Shown piece by piece: positions 12,082 to 24,395 of a stretch of DNA of 64,000 nucleotides; the first letter of the stretch is position 1; each line of letters opens with the position of its first letter. The stretch covers positions 1,069,356 through 1,133,355 of the forward strand of contig NW_004454208.1 in assembly GCF_000283155.1 (NCBI RefSeq), read 5' to 3'. Position numbers and translations under genes: made by a program. This DNA comes from Ceratotherium simum simum (lineage: Eukaryota > Chordata > Mammalia > Perissodactyla > Rhinocerotidae). Below the pieces are notes generated by a model. It was not told where the DNA came from, made no database searches, and saw only the letters and a program-made list of their open reading frames with translations.

Positions 12082-12274
12082 TCCACAGAATCTTAATCAG
12101 AGAATGGATGTTTTTTATTTGCAACCAGAATGCTCTGGTTCTACAGATAGCCCTGTCTGGTATACATCTACTTCACTGGACCGAAATACCTTGGAAAATA
12201 TGCTCGTACGGGTTCTTTTAGTAAAAGATATTTATGATAAAGACAATTATGAACTGGATGAAGACACAGACTAA
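12082..12274 (+). CDS. ZMYM2: ZMYM2 terminal coding exon with stop codon
   Basis: The acceptor is a good pyrimidine tract (cctttctccccaag) ending at 12081. The 193 coding nt complete the Ser codon and encode PQNLNQRMDVFYLQPE, then SPVWYTSTSLDRNTLENML and VRVLLVKDIYDKDNYELDE, and finish DTD-TAA at 12272-12274. The DVFYLQPE and VWYT...L..NTLENM blocks are typical of the end of the ZMYM/QRICH1 DUF3504 domain, and the acidic tail is the normal ZMYM2 C-terminus. Nothing is truncated. The exon continues without a break into the 3' UTR. Confidence 0.95.
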
Positions 12275-13000
12275 AAAGGAGCGTTTCAGAAGCAATCGGG
12301 ATAAAACAGCATTAGATAGTCATGCTGCTAGATCTTTATTACAGAAAACATTTCAAGTTTACTCCTTCTGTTTTGAGTTTTGTAGCAGTGTACCCACACT
12401 GGGTATTACCATGTAAATAATCTGTGAGTGCAAGTTGCCATTATTCTATGTAGTGGTTTTAGGATACTTAACAAATACATTCAAATTCTTTTTTTATTAT
12501 TATTTATTTGATTAGGTATGTTTGTAACTTTTTACATTACAAAATATGAATGAGAATGTGCCATGTTTAATTTTTTTTTCTTGTAGTAAGAAACATCCAT
12601 ATTGCACAACTTTACTGTTGCAAAGCTTCCTTGAAAAGGGGACTCTTTTACTGGGTTCTTGACCAGATGGTTGTGTATGGGTAGCACTACTAAAAGTTTA
12701 GAACTTGCAGTGTCTTTCAGAATTTTTTAAATAAACTGTAAACTAATAGGCTGGGTTTTTTGTTTTGTTTTTTGGGAGTTTGTTTGTTTGTTTTGTTTTA
12801 CATTTTAGTTACTGAAGCCTTACAAGATTATGTAGAGAGATACCATCTTCTGTACCAAAATAGACAAGAGAATGCTGTCGATATTGGTGTACTGTAATGT
12901 GAATCTATACTGGTGAAAACAACTTTTTTGCCCCTTATTAAAACCTTAGTGTCCTTTTCTTATTTGTGGCTTTCTGCATTACCCCAGTCAATAATAAAAT
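12275..13000 (+). other. ZMYM2: ZMYM2 3' UTR, proximal part
   Basis: AT-rich sequence with AU-rich stretches (tattatttatttg near 12500) follows the stop codon. AATAAA hexamers occur at 12730-12735 and 12993-12998. The second is followed at once by a GT-rich tract, the usual form of a downstream element, so it is a plausible cleavage region. No interspersed repeat lies between 12275 and 13000. Further AATAAA motifs at about 14267 and 15392 in repeat-free sequence could serve longer isoforms. The 3' boundary is inferred. Confidence 0.7.
12993..12998 (+). terminator. Candidate polyadenylation signal (AATAAA)
   Basis: An AATAAA hexamer lies 719 bp past the stop codon, with a GTGTGTGTGT tract starting at 13001 that could act as the GU-rich downstream element. 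This is the best-supported signal by position, but alternatives upstream (12730) and downstream (15392) exist. Confidence 0.5.
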
Positions 13001-13078
13001 GTGTGTGTGTGTATATATATATATATGTATATGTATATATGTGTGTGTGTATATATACACACACACACATATATATAT
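13001..13078 (+). repeat. Self-complementary (TG)n(TA)n(CA)n microsatellite
   Basis: TG, TA, TG, TA and CA dinucleotide runs follow one another. Positions 13041-13068 are an uninterrupted palindrome (GT run, TA core, AC run), so the RNA or extruded DNA could fold into a hairpin. It lies just past the 12993 polyadenylation signal and is probably length-polymorphic. Confidence 0.9.
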
Positions 13079-16000
13079 GAAGAATGTTGAAAACATCGAG
13101 ACATTTTCTTTGTAAAAATGTCTGTTGAGAGTATAAAATCCTGTTTTCTTTTCTATGCCAAACATTAAGTATCCAAAGTTCCCTTCATTTATAGAAATTT
13201 GATCCCCCCCACACGAGGATACAGATCATGTTGTAATACCTGAGTAGTACTCTAAAACTTTACCAATTTTATTAGAATTCTTGTGCCTGCCCTCAAATAT
13301 GACTGATGCATACATACATTGGATAAAATTATTTTTAGAAATGTCACTCCTGAAATAGTTGTTATAGAAAGTCAAACTAGTTTAAATAAGATAGTATCAC
13401 ATTTTACCATGAAGATTACCAGTGTAGTAATTCTGCTATTTCAGATGATTGAAAAACAAGGAAAGAAACTGATAAATTATATCTCAAAGGAAATCACATT
13501 TGTTGTTAGATTGTTTGGCTTTTAAAATTTAATTACTTCTTATAGAAGATTACATTTAAAAAACTTTTTGCTTCTGCATAGCAATTTATCCGTTCAGACC
13601 TTTTCATTTAGAACAAGGAAGTTAACTTTAAAATTCTGCTTTGTAAAGCATGAGCAAAATGCTAGCTGCAAATTACCGTAAATAATTTGGCTGACTTCAT
13701 ATGGCATGTGTGTAATCATATTGTTTTCTTGTTTCTAATTTGTGAATCACCATGGTGACATTAGTCTTTATAATTGTTGGGGGGAAATTGGGCTATTTTC
13801 CACAGGGGTTAGGCAATGTCTACCCATCCCTTAGATATTTCTCTCTTCCTTAGGATAAATGTTAAATTCAGAAAAAATTTTCTCAATCATGGTTTGGAAA
13901 ATTTCACAAGTGTAATCACTGTATATTTAAGCAATAATTATCAGAAATATTTTTGGCATAAAAATTACTTTATAATGTTCTAACTTGTTTTATAAGTTTG
14001 AATAATGTTTTTGTCCCTTAATTAATTTTATATTTGTTGATTTGATAATCAGACTGACAGTAGCAAATCTGATATTACTTTATTAAAATAGATTGCTCAT
14101 TGTCTATTTAAAATATGTAACACAAAAGTTTCCACATACTTACCTTTTTCCAGAACTACTACTTTAAGCACTTTTCCTATAAATGCATATTGTTGATTAA
14201 AAGGTGGTTAATCCTAACCGTCTTTTATTCTTCAAAATGGTGCTATTATATTCCATCGAGAGCAATAAAGTTTTTCCCAAATGTCACTTACTGTATATTT
14301 TACCAAAAACCATACATTTCTGCCATGGTACTACTGTTAAGCACCTTGTCTTGGTATTTACAGCTCCTTTATTGTACATTGTCACTTTTCTAAACAGAAA
14401 TGGCTACATAATTTTGATCTTGACATGAGTGAGGATTTAGAGCTCTTGTCTTTGTCTTAATTGCAATCCAAGGAATGATAAACTTGACTCTCAGGGGGAA
14501 AAGAAAAAAGAAGATACTATTTTATGAGAATTAATTGTCCTGTGAAGCTTATTTCGCCTAGAATACACGTTTATACTTCCTGAGTCTCCTTAGTTTGTGT
14601 GGTCGTAGCTAACTGCTGAGAAAAAGGACAGTAAAATGATAGCAGTTTCTTTTTGCTTCTTAGTGATTTCTGGTTATAGCATCCTGTAAATATAACTTCA
14701 TTATCTTTGGATGTGTATTGGAGATGCTATATGTTTTTTCCTGAAGACAATTTTGCGGTTTAAAGTGAACCAATGAAAAAGTTTTTATCCATGTTGAGAA
14801 TAGTGAATTTCCCATGCAAATTGAATCTTCGTTAACACATTTTTTTAGGCTTTTAACTGTATTAGGTAATACGTATAAGATATTAAAGGATTTTTCTAGG
14901 CAAGAAGCTCAACTTTTTTTTTTGGCCATAAAAATAGTTTTTGTTTAAGTAGTAGTTCAACTGTTTCTTTTATTATATGCAGTTGTTAGCAGCGTGTTAA
15001 ACATATGGAGATCAGAAGAGGATGCATATTGTACTATGCATTCAAACTTTCATCACTGTTTTTCTGATGAACTCCACTTTGTTCTGGCCAATTGTGATTT
15101 GGGAAGGGTCCCTCTTTTATGCACAGTATCAAGGATTACAGTAATGGAGAAGTCATAAAATTGCAACTTTTTGGTTTGTACTGCTGTAATGTGGGTCCAT
15201 TTAATCTGAGATCTTAAATATCTTGCAGTCTTAAATCACTATAAAAATTTACACTTATATTTTGCCAGTTATTTCCAAAATGTATTGTTATACATATGTC
15301 ACTTATGTTCTAAGTTAACATTGGCTGTAGGATAATCTTGTTCCCCTCGAACAACATAGTCCTGAAAGTGTACATGAAAATATTTTTAAAGAATAAATTT
15401 CTTTAATTAAATTACAGTACTTCTGGATTTTCCCCCTTAATAGTCCCCTTAATCATTTTTAGAGAAGTTCTTTGAATTTCAGTTATTCCATTCTACTGTG
15501 TTCTTAGGAATACACCATTTTTAATGCTGTTTTCCAGTGTTAAGTACTTTTTTGTTGTTTCTTGCTATATCATACTTGAAAATGATACTACTAACAAAAT
15601 CTTACAAATTTAAAAGTTGATGTCCAGCACAGGTTAACTGTATTACTCTGGGTCTGAGAGTAGAAACACTTAAAGGGGTTTCTCAATTTGTACCATTTTG
15701 TTTTTACTTAGAAGCTAGATCTTAGAGGAATACCCAAAATGAGTTGCTGTGATCCTCTGCCTTATAATGAACTGGTCAAGAGAAAGTTGTTCCTAAAGTC
15801 TGGGCAGATAATGTCCTAATTAATTACTGAGTTAAGCAAGTTCACGAATTTCGGCCTTTTGACAAACAAGAACTGAAGAGAAGCTAAGATTTAATCTGTA
15901 AAATAAAATATTAAGAATAGAACCAAAGAGAGGGCCACAGGCCATGTGGGTCCATGTCAGAGTCATTGAGTGAGGGGAGGTGGAAATCCTAACTATTGTA

Positions 16001-17735
16001 GTGCAATGGAAAGAACAATTAGAGCTCTTCCTGGGACTTGCGACTAGGCACTTGATTCTGTCTGGGCTTAGTTTCTTCATCTGTAAAATGAAGGCATTGC
16101 CTTGATTTCTGATTCTGGAGTTTAAAATTAATCACAGTTGATATTATACTGAAGATCCTTCGTAGTGAATTATGCAGATTTATGTCTGAGTCCTTATTTA
16201 TTTAGAAACATTTTCTTGGAGAGGGGAAAAATCTTTCTTAAAATAGCCTTACACAGAGAGTGTTAGATCTAATTTTGTACGTCCTATTCAGATAACTCTT
16301 CAGAAGTAAACTCAGCACATGAAAATTCATTATCACAAAACTTAACAAAGTTTTGTTACATATTTCCTTCGTGACAAAGAACCACTGCCAACCCTGGTAG
16401 TTAGGGAGGAAGAGAAAAGACAAGATTAAGAAGGCATTAGTATTCCAATGCTTAAAATTATGGGAGTAAACAAGATATCCTGCTGTACATATATTTAACT
16501 CCTAGGGAATATATAGAGAGTATATTCATACTAGATGATGACAGAGAAGACTATGGACACTAAGAAATACTGTAAAAGGCTGTTATGATCTAGAGTAGGT
16601 TTCATTGAATTACCATCACCTGTGGTTTTATCAAACATATTCTTGTAACCTTGACATTGCTTTTAGCTCTGTTAGAAATGGTCAGTGGAGCAATTTCTGA
16701 TTATTTTAATGGTTCTCTTTTGATGGCATTAGTCCTTATCTCTGGCTTTCAGACCAACTCATTACAAGAGTAGTTAAAAATAGCACCCAAAGGGGTAGCT
16801 GGGGTACCCTCACTATGCATTAGAGAGAATTCTAGAAGGTATTAAACCACACTGAATCAAGGTGAGTAATTCAACTTTCAGGTTATATGGTATGGATGGA
16901 ACATGCAAGGTCCAATGTATTATGGATGTTTTTAAAAACTTTATCCACTAAGGATTTTTTAATAGCAATTGCTTTTGAAAATAGAATCTCTGAAATATTT
17001 TCTAACTCATGGGTGTGCTACTCTTAACCGTATAAGCAAGATTAAAGCTTTCCATTAGAATACATTTGTAGTTCTAAATTGATGTCAGCAGATGGCAATA
17101 GTACACAGCACAAGACTTCAATTGCTCTTTGTTTATGTAAGTATACTATAATCCTTTATCATTTAGAAGTCCTTGGGGGTTTTAGAATTCAGAATTTTCT
17201 CTTTTCAAAAATATATGTGCTTGTAGATTACATAACACCCTCAATGGGGCCTGGGGTAGCACCAAACAATATTTCTGCAGCAATAAATCAGATATTCGTA
17301 GTAACTAGGGTAAAGTATGTATGGCTAGAGAAAGCTTTACATAGTTCAGATCAGTTTTTGTCATAAACAGGAAAAACTAGATTTCCAGACTTCTAGATCT
17401 CAGAATTGCTGTTAACAGGAATTGCAGACCGGTAGTAAAAACTAATGTCAGATCTGGTATTTTCCTTCTAATAAAATGTCGAGTACTTTATTATTGCTTA
17501 GTTTTGGTAGAGTAACTGAAGTCTCTGTAAAATTTGCATATTTGATACAAAGAAAAATGCAATGGATGCATAGAACAGGCATATATATAAATGGCAGTTC
17601 TAGAACCATTATTGAATTCTGAAACTTAAAAATAACTGCTTTCTTTTACTTTCCATTTTGCTTCAATATTTGTAGCATCATTATTTTACATGAAGATGAT
17701 ACACCTTTATGAATAGCTGCAGTCAAGTCATGGAA
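13079..17735. other. Repeat-poor AT-rich sequence: possible distal 3' UTR, then intergenic
   Basis: No SINE, LINE, LTR or DNA transposon is evident in about 4.6 kb, in contrast to the rest of the window. AATAAA motifs lie at about 14267 and 15392-15397. Such repeat depletion right after a gene suggests a long alternative 3' UTR or conserved flank. Short open frames here (60-95 codons) show no family features and I do not call them genes. Confidence 0.4.
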
Positions 17736-18020
17736 CCAATCATTTATTCATTCAACAAAATTTGAGTGATGATTCTTTCAGGCACACTAAGCCAGGTGCT
17801 GGGAACACAATAGGATATAAGACCCAGGCCCTCCTCGCAAAGACTTAGTCTAGTTGGGGAGAAATGAAAGTGTGATGGAATGTCAGAATAACATAGAGAC
17901 TTAGGCCTTAGTGAGCACGATCACTTGTATTATAAAGTAAAGAAACTGCTCAGGTCAGGTAATTTATCGAGGTCGTATTCTCAGCCTAACTCTGACTTCT
18001 GACTGCAGTTACAGATTTCT
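17736..18020 (+). repeat. L2 3' end and MIR fragments
   Basis: 'attcattcaacaaaatttg', 'gccaggtgctgggaacaca' and 'agtctagttggggag' follow the L2-type tail. The adjoining 'ctgctcaggtcaggtaattt' looks like decayed MIR. Confidence 0.6.
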
Positions 18021-18237
18021 CTATTACACCAATCCAGTTCGGATTCCGGAAAGGGAGAGGTGCCAACCGCTCTTAGGATGCAGAGAGAGAGAGGCAGACT
18101 GGAAAATGGCAGTGAACGTCTACCACACTGAAGGCTCTCAAAGGTTATTAGTCTTTTCAATTCAGTTTCAGTTTAAATTGGTGTTAAACTGATAGAGTTT
18201 TCATCAGCCACCATGTTGCAAGAGCAGAATATATTTC

Positions 18238-18358
18238 ACTAGAATGTAAGCTCATGGAGGTAGGCAGTTTTTTTTGTTTACTGTTGTATCCCAAGCACCT
18301 AGAGAAGGTCCTGGCACATACTAGATGTTAAGAAATGGTTGTTGAATGAATTAATGAT
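18238..18358 (+). repeat. L2 3' end
   Basis: 'ctagaatgtaagctcatgg', 'gtcctggcacatactagatg' and 'ttgttgaatgaatt' match the L2 3' terminal text in sense. Confidence 0.8.
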
Positions 18359-18887
18359 TAAAAGTACTTTCAAATTCAAGAACTTTGAAAATAAAAGAAC
18401 CATTGAAAGCAGGACCTGTGATCCATGAAATAGCGCCTAATTTTTGGTGTGCCTTTGAACACTTGTCTCTTGTGTTTGTGTGTGTGATTTGCCCTGCATA
18501 TGCTAGTACCACTTGAGTACCTGGAGCCTTCCATTTATGAGGGCCAAGGGGATTAGGATGTAGGGCTTGATGATTTGTAGTAGTGCTCAAAATGTAAACC
18601 CGTAAAAGTCACTTGTGAAGTTGGTTAAAATGCAGATTTTGGACCTATTGCCTGGGGATGGATTTAGTACATGTTGATCTTATTCCCACAGCCATTCTTA
18701 CAACAACAACAAAAAAGCCTCAAACTTACGGAAAACAGGCAGAGAAATAGGTCTATCTCAAATAATCCACATTAGTTTTGACTAGCCACTTATGGCAAAA
18801 GGAAAAGCATGTGTCTCCACAGTTCATGACTCTCTAGAGCTCAAGGTAGATAGAATTAGGAAAGTGGTATTTGAAAACAAATAGGAG

Positions 18888-19105
18888 GGGGCCGGCCCCG
18901 TGGCTTAGCGGTTAGGTGCGGGTGCTGCACTGCTGGCAGCCCGGGTTCGGATCCCGGGTGCGCACCGACGCACCGCTTCACCGGCCATGCTGAGGCCGCG
19001 TCCCACATACAGCAACTAGAAGGCTGTGCAGCTATGACATACAACTATCTACTGGGGCTTTGGGGGAAATAAATAAATAAATAAATAAATAAAATTAAAA
19101 AAAAA
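18888..19105 (+). mobile_element. ERE SINE, sense, 'tactggggctttgggg' type
   Basis: Complete head 'ggccggccccgtggcttagc', body 'cacatacagcaactagaagg' and an (AAAT)n-rich tail at 19068-19135. Confidence 0.95.
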
Positions 19106-19799
19106 TAAAATAAAACTATTCTAAAAATATTTAAAAAAAAAAAGAGAAAATAGGCTCACGTTAACAACAAATACTTCCACAGAAGTGGAGTTTCTCTTAG
19201 TTTCCTAGAGGAGGGCTTTCAAACATTGACTGGAAAACGTAAGAAATATATTTTATCTTTGCCACCCAATACACGTGACTACAAAACAAGTTTCATGAGG
19301 AAAATATCTTTATTATGTTCTATTTCATTCAATTCCATTTCATTTAAAAAAATCTGTGGACCAATAAAATACAGCTCTCTGGGACTCACCCCAGATCTCC
19401 AGTCATGAGTCGCTTGACAACAAGGATAGATTCTGAGAAATGCGTCATTGGGCGATTTCACTGTCGTGTGAACATCATGGAGTGTACTGAAGGGGATCAA
19501 AATTTGCCACCCCAAAATGTGTCTCTTTAACATGAGGATTATTTTAGGCTGATTATTTATTTTTTAAGTTGTATTGAGGTCATAATAGTTTATGACATGG
19601 TGAAATTTCAGTTGTACAATATTGTTTGTCAGTCACCGTACATATGTGTCCCTTTACCCCTTATGCCCACCCCCAATCCCTTTCCCCTCTGGTAACCACT
19701 AATTCTCTTTGTCCATGTGTTAGTTTATCTTCCACATATGAGTGAAATCATATGCTGTTTGTCTTTCCCTGTCTGGCTTATTTTACTTAACATAATACC

Positions 19800-22700
19800 C
19801 TCAAGGTCCATCCATGTTGTTGCAAATGGGACGATTTTGTCTTTTTTCATGTCTGAGTAGTATTCCATTGTATATATATATACCACATCTTTATCCAGTC
19901 ATCAGTTGATGCGCACTTGGGTTGCTTCGTCTTGGCTATTGTGAATAATGGTGCAATGAAAATAGGGGTGCATAAGTTGCTTTGAAATGTTGATTTCATG
20001 TTCTTTGGGTAAATACCCAGTGGTGGGATAGCTGGGTCGTATGGTATTTCCATTTTTAATGTTTTGAGAAATCTCCATACTGTTTTCCATAGAGGCTGCA
20101 CCAGTTTGCATTCCCACCAGTAGTGTACAAAGGTTCCCTTTTCTCCAAATCCTCTCCAACATTTGCTGTTTTATGTCTTGGTAATTATAGCCATTCTAAG
20201 GGGAGTGAGGTGATTATCTCATTGTAGTTTTAATTTGCATTTCCTTCATGTTTAGTGATGTTGAACATCTTATCATGTGCCTATTGGCCATCTGTATATC
20301 TTTGGAAAATTTTTCATGTCCTCTGCCCATTTTTTGATCGAGTTATTTTTGTTGTTGTTGAATTGTATGAGTTCTTTATATATTTTGGAGATTAACCCCT
20401 TATTGGATATAGGATTTGCAAATATTTTCTCCCAGTTGGTGGGTTGCCTTTTTGTTTTGTTCATGGTTTCCTTTGTCTTGCAGAAGCTCTTTAGTCTGAT
20501 GTAGTCCCATTTGTTAATTTTTTCTTTTGTTTCCCTTGCCTGAGTAGACATGGTATTCAAAAAGATTCTTCTAAGACTGATGTCAAAGAGTGTACTGCTT
20601 ATATTTCCTTCTTGGAGTTTTATGGTTTCACATCTTACTTTCAAGTCTTCAGTCTATTTTGAGTTAAGTTTTTTGTATGGCTTAAGATAATGGTCTGCTT
20701 TCATTCTCTTTTGTGTGTGAGGAAGATCAGCCCTGAGCTAACATCTGCCAATCCTCCTCTTTTTGCTGAGGAAGACCGGCCCTGGGCTAACATCCGTGCC
20801 CATCTTCCTCCACTTTATATGGGATGCCGCCACGGCATGGCCTGACAAGCGGTGCATCAATGCGCACCCAGATCCGAACCTGCGAACCCCGGGCCACCAC
20901 AGCGGAGCGCGCGCACTTAACCGCTTGCACCACTGGGCCAGCCCCTACTTTCATTCTTTTGCGTGTGGCTGCCTAGTTTTCCCAACACCATTTATTGAAG
21001 AGACTTTCCTTTCTCCATTGTATGTTCTTGGCTCCTTTGTTGAAGAATAGCTTTCTGTGGATGTGTAGTTTTTTTTCTGGGCTTTCAATTCTGTTCTGTT
21101 GATCTGTGTGTCTGTTTTTGTTCCAGTACTATGCTGTTTTGGTTACTATAGCTTTGTAGTATATTTTGAAGTCAGGTATTGTGATGTCTCCAGCTTTGTT
21201 CTTTTTTTTCAGGATTGCTTTGGCTATTCGGGGTCTTTTGTTCCATATAAATTTTAGGATTCTTTGTTCTATTTCCGTGAAGAATGTCGTTGGGATTCTG
21301 ATTGGGATTGCATTGAATCTGTACATTGCTTTAGGTAATATGGACATTTTAACTATGTCTATTCTTCCAATCCATGTATATGAAATATCTTGCCATTTCT
21401 TTATGTCACCATTGATTTCTTTCAATAATGCCTTATAGTTTTCATTGTATAGGTTTTTCACCTCGTTGGTTAAATTTATTCCTAGATATTTTATTCTTTT
21501 TTGTTGTGATTGTAAATGGGATTGTATTCTTGAGTTCTCTTTCTGCTAGTTTGTTATTAAAATATAAAAATGCAACTGAATTTTTAAGTTGATTACATAC
21601 CCTGCAACTTTGCTGTAGTTGTTATTTCTAATAGGTTTCCAATGATTCTTTAGGATTTTCTATATATAGAATCATGTCATCTGCAAACAGTGCAAGTTTC
21701 ACTTCTTCCTTTCCAATTTGGATACCTTTTATTTCTTTTTCTTGCCTAATTGCTCTGGCCAAAACCTCTAGTACTAGGTTGAATAAGAGTGGCGAGAGTG
21801 GGCACCCTTGTCTTATTCCTGTTCTTGGAGGGGTCGCTTTCAGTTTTTCCCCTTTGTGTATGATGTTGGCTGTGGGTTTGTCATATATGGCCTTTATTAT
21901 GTTGAGGTGCTTTCCTTCTTCACCCATTTTGTTGAGAGTTTTTATCATAAATGGATGTTGGATCTTGTCAAATACTTTCTCTGCAGCTGTTGAGATGGTC
22001 TTGTAGTTTTTATTCCTCATTTTATTAACATGGTGTGTTACACTGATTGATTTGCGGGTGTTGAACCATCCGTGCATCACTGGTATAAATCCCATTTGAT
22101 CATGGTGTATGATCCTTTTAATGTATTGCTGTATTTGGTTTGCCAATATTTTGTTGAGGATTTTTGCGTCTATGTTCATCAGTGACATTGGCCTATAATT
22201 TTCCTTCTTTGTTTTGGCTTTGTCTGGCTTAGGGATCAGGGTGATGTTGGCCTCATAGAATGAGTTATGAGGTGTTCTGTCTTCTTCAATTTTTTGAATA
22301 ATTTGAGAAGGATAGGGATTAAATCTTCTTTGAATGTTTGGTAGAATTCTCCAGAGAAGCCATCTGTCCCTGGACTTTTATTTTTGGGGAAGTTTTTGAT
22401 TACTCTTTCAATTTCTTTGCTTGTGATTGGTCTATTCAGATTCTCTATTTCTTCTTGATTCAGTTTTGGGAGGTTGTATGAGTCTAAGAATTTATTCATT
22501 TCTTCTAGATTGTCCAATTCATTGGCATATAGTTTTTCATAGTATTCTCTTATAATCCTTTGTATTTCTGTGGTATCCATTGTAATTTCTCCTCTTTCAT
22601 TTCTAATTTTATTTATTTGAGGCTTGTCTCTTTTTTTCTTAGTGAATCTGGCTAAGGGTTTGTTAATTTTGTTTATCTTCTCAAAGAACCAGCTCTTAGT

Positions 22701-24335
22701 TTCCTTAATTCTTTCCACTGTTTTTTGTTGTTGTTTCTATTTCATTTATTTCTGCTCTAATATTTATTATTTCCTTCCTGCTGACTTTGGGCTTTGTTTG
22801 TTCTTTTTCTAGTTCTCTTAGGTGTAGTTTAAGATTACTTATTTGATGTTTTTCTTGTTTGTTGAGGTGGGCCAGTAATGCTATGACTTTCCCTCTTAGA
22901 ACTGCTTTTTCTGCATTCCATATGAATGTTGATATGATGTATTTTCATTTTCATTTGTCTCTAGATATTTTTTGATTTCCCCTTTAATTTTTTCATTGAT
23001 CCATTGGTTGTTCAGTAGCATGCTGTTTAGTCGCCACATATTTGTGACTTTCCTAGCATTTTTCTTGTAGTTGGTTTCTAGTTTTATAGCATTATGGTTG
23101 GAAAATATGCTTGAGATGATTTCAATCTTAAATTTATTGAGGCTTGCCTTGTTTCCCAACATACGGTCTATCTTTGAGAATGTTCCCTGTGCACTTGAGA
23201 AGAATGTGTATTTTGCTGTTTTTGGATGGAGTGTTTGATATATATCTATTAAGTTCATGTGGTCTAGTTTTTCATTTAATTCCACTATTTTCTTCTTAAC
23301 TTTCTGTCTGGATAATCTATCCATTGATGTAAGTGGGGTGTTGAGGTCCTGTACTATTATTGTGTTGCTGTTAATTTCTCCTTTTAGGTCTATTAAGAAT
23401 TGCTTTATGTACTTTGGTGCTCCTGTGTTGCGTGCATATATATTTATAAGTGTTACGTCCTCTTGGTGGAGTGTCCCTTTTCATTATATATTACCCCTCT
23501 TTGTCTCTCATTGCCTTTTTTATCTTGGCGTCTACTTTGTCTAAGTATGACAACACCTGCTTTCTTTTGTTTGCCATTAGCTTGGAGTATTGTCTTCCAT
23601 CCCTTCACTCTGAGCCTGTTTGTCTTTGGAGCTGAGATGTGTTTCCTGAAGCAGCATATTGTTGGGTCTTGCGTTTTAATCCATCCAGCTACTCTATGTC
23701 TTTTGATTGGAGAATTCAATACATTTACATTTAGAGTGATTGTTGATATATGAGGGCTTAATACTGCCATTTTATCACTTGTTTTCTGGTTGTTCTGTAT
23801 TTCTCTTGTTTCTCATCCCATGTGTTTCTGAATTCCAGTTCAGTTTGATGATTATCTATGGTGGTTTTCTCAGTTTTCTCTTTATTTATCATTTGTGTCT
23901 CTGTTCTGATTTTTCATTTAGTGGTTAGCATGAGGATTGTATACAAGATCTCGTAGATGAGATAGTCAATTTTCTGATGCCTCTTATCTCCTTAGTCTAA
24001 GCAGCTTCCATCCCTTTCCTCTTCCCTAAGTGATTGTTGTCACAACTTATTCCGTTTTGTGTTGTGAGTTTGTGATCAAAATGAAGTGATTATAGTTATT
24101 TTTGGTGCTTTCTTTCCCTTTATCTTTAATGTTATAAGTAAGTGTTTGCTAACCTGTTCTGATAGAGAGCTGCAATTTTCTGATTTTGTCTATTTATCTC
24201 CTTGCTCAAGGCTTTGTAAACCTTTTCTTTCTTTCTTTTTTTTTTTCAGTTATGAGAGCCTCCTTGATCATTTCTTGTAGGGGGGATCTTGTGGCAATGA
24301 ACTCTCTCAGCTTTTGTTTATCTGGGAAAGTTATT
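19800..24335 (-). pseudogene. L1 ORF2 (endonuclease / reverse transcriptase), broken
   Basis: Successive minus-strand open pieces follow ORF2 order. At 22896-23324 is the end of the endonuclease, with SNHNAIKLE where active L1s have SDHNA, so the catalytic Asp is changed. At 22236-22718 is the linker to the RT ([16 protein letters not shown]). At 21628-22188 are RT motifs [16 protein letters not shown] and an intact [12 protein letters not shown]. At 21129-21461 is [21 protein letters not shown], at 20273-20644 the next C-terminal piece, and at 19847-20162 the C-terminal LGIYPK...IFIAPLFTIAK. At least five frame breaks separate them, and an ERE is inserted at 20708-20947. It is non-functional. 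Confidence 0.88.
20708..20947 (-). mobile_element. ERE SINE inside the L1
   Basis: Antisense ERE ('gaggaagatcagccctgag' to 'gcaccactgggccagcccc'). It has a perfect 10-bp TSD, CTTTCATTCT, at 20698-20707 and 20948-20957. It is younger than the L1 it interrupts. Confidence 0.93.
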
Positions 24336-24395
24336 TCTCCATCATATCTGATGGATAGTTTCACTGGATAGAGTATTCTTGGCTGAAAGTTTTTG

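Larger units (their letters stand above)
1..13000 (+). other. ZMYM2: ZMYM2 gene, 3' portion (introns plus last four coding exons and proximal 3' UTR)
   Basis: The window opens inside a ZMYM2 intron of at least 8.6 kb; earlier exons lie to the left. Four exons follow, with introns of 643 bp (8717-9359), 317 bp (9612-9928) and 2032 bp (10050-12081), each starting GT and ending AG. Joined, they give 681 nt: 226 codons and a stop, with phase kept at every junction. I recognised the protein as ZMYM2 (ZNF198) rather than ZMYM3, ZMYM4 or QRICH1 from memory of its tail. ZMYM2 is a nuclear MYM-type zinc-finger protein that binds SUMO and joins LSD1-CoREST-HDAC repressor complexes. Human ZMYM2 has about 1377 residues, so this is roughly the last sixth. 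The introns hold only repeats and unremarkable AT-rich DNA. Confidence 0.93.

Noticed and set aside
21628..23324. Reverse-transcriptase and endonuclease frames as a possible host gene
   Set aside because: They sit in order inside a TSD-bounded L1 with multiple frame breaks, so they are remnants of L1 ORF2.
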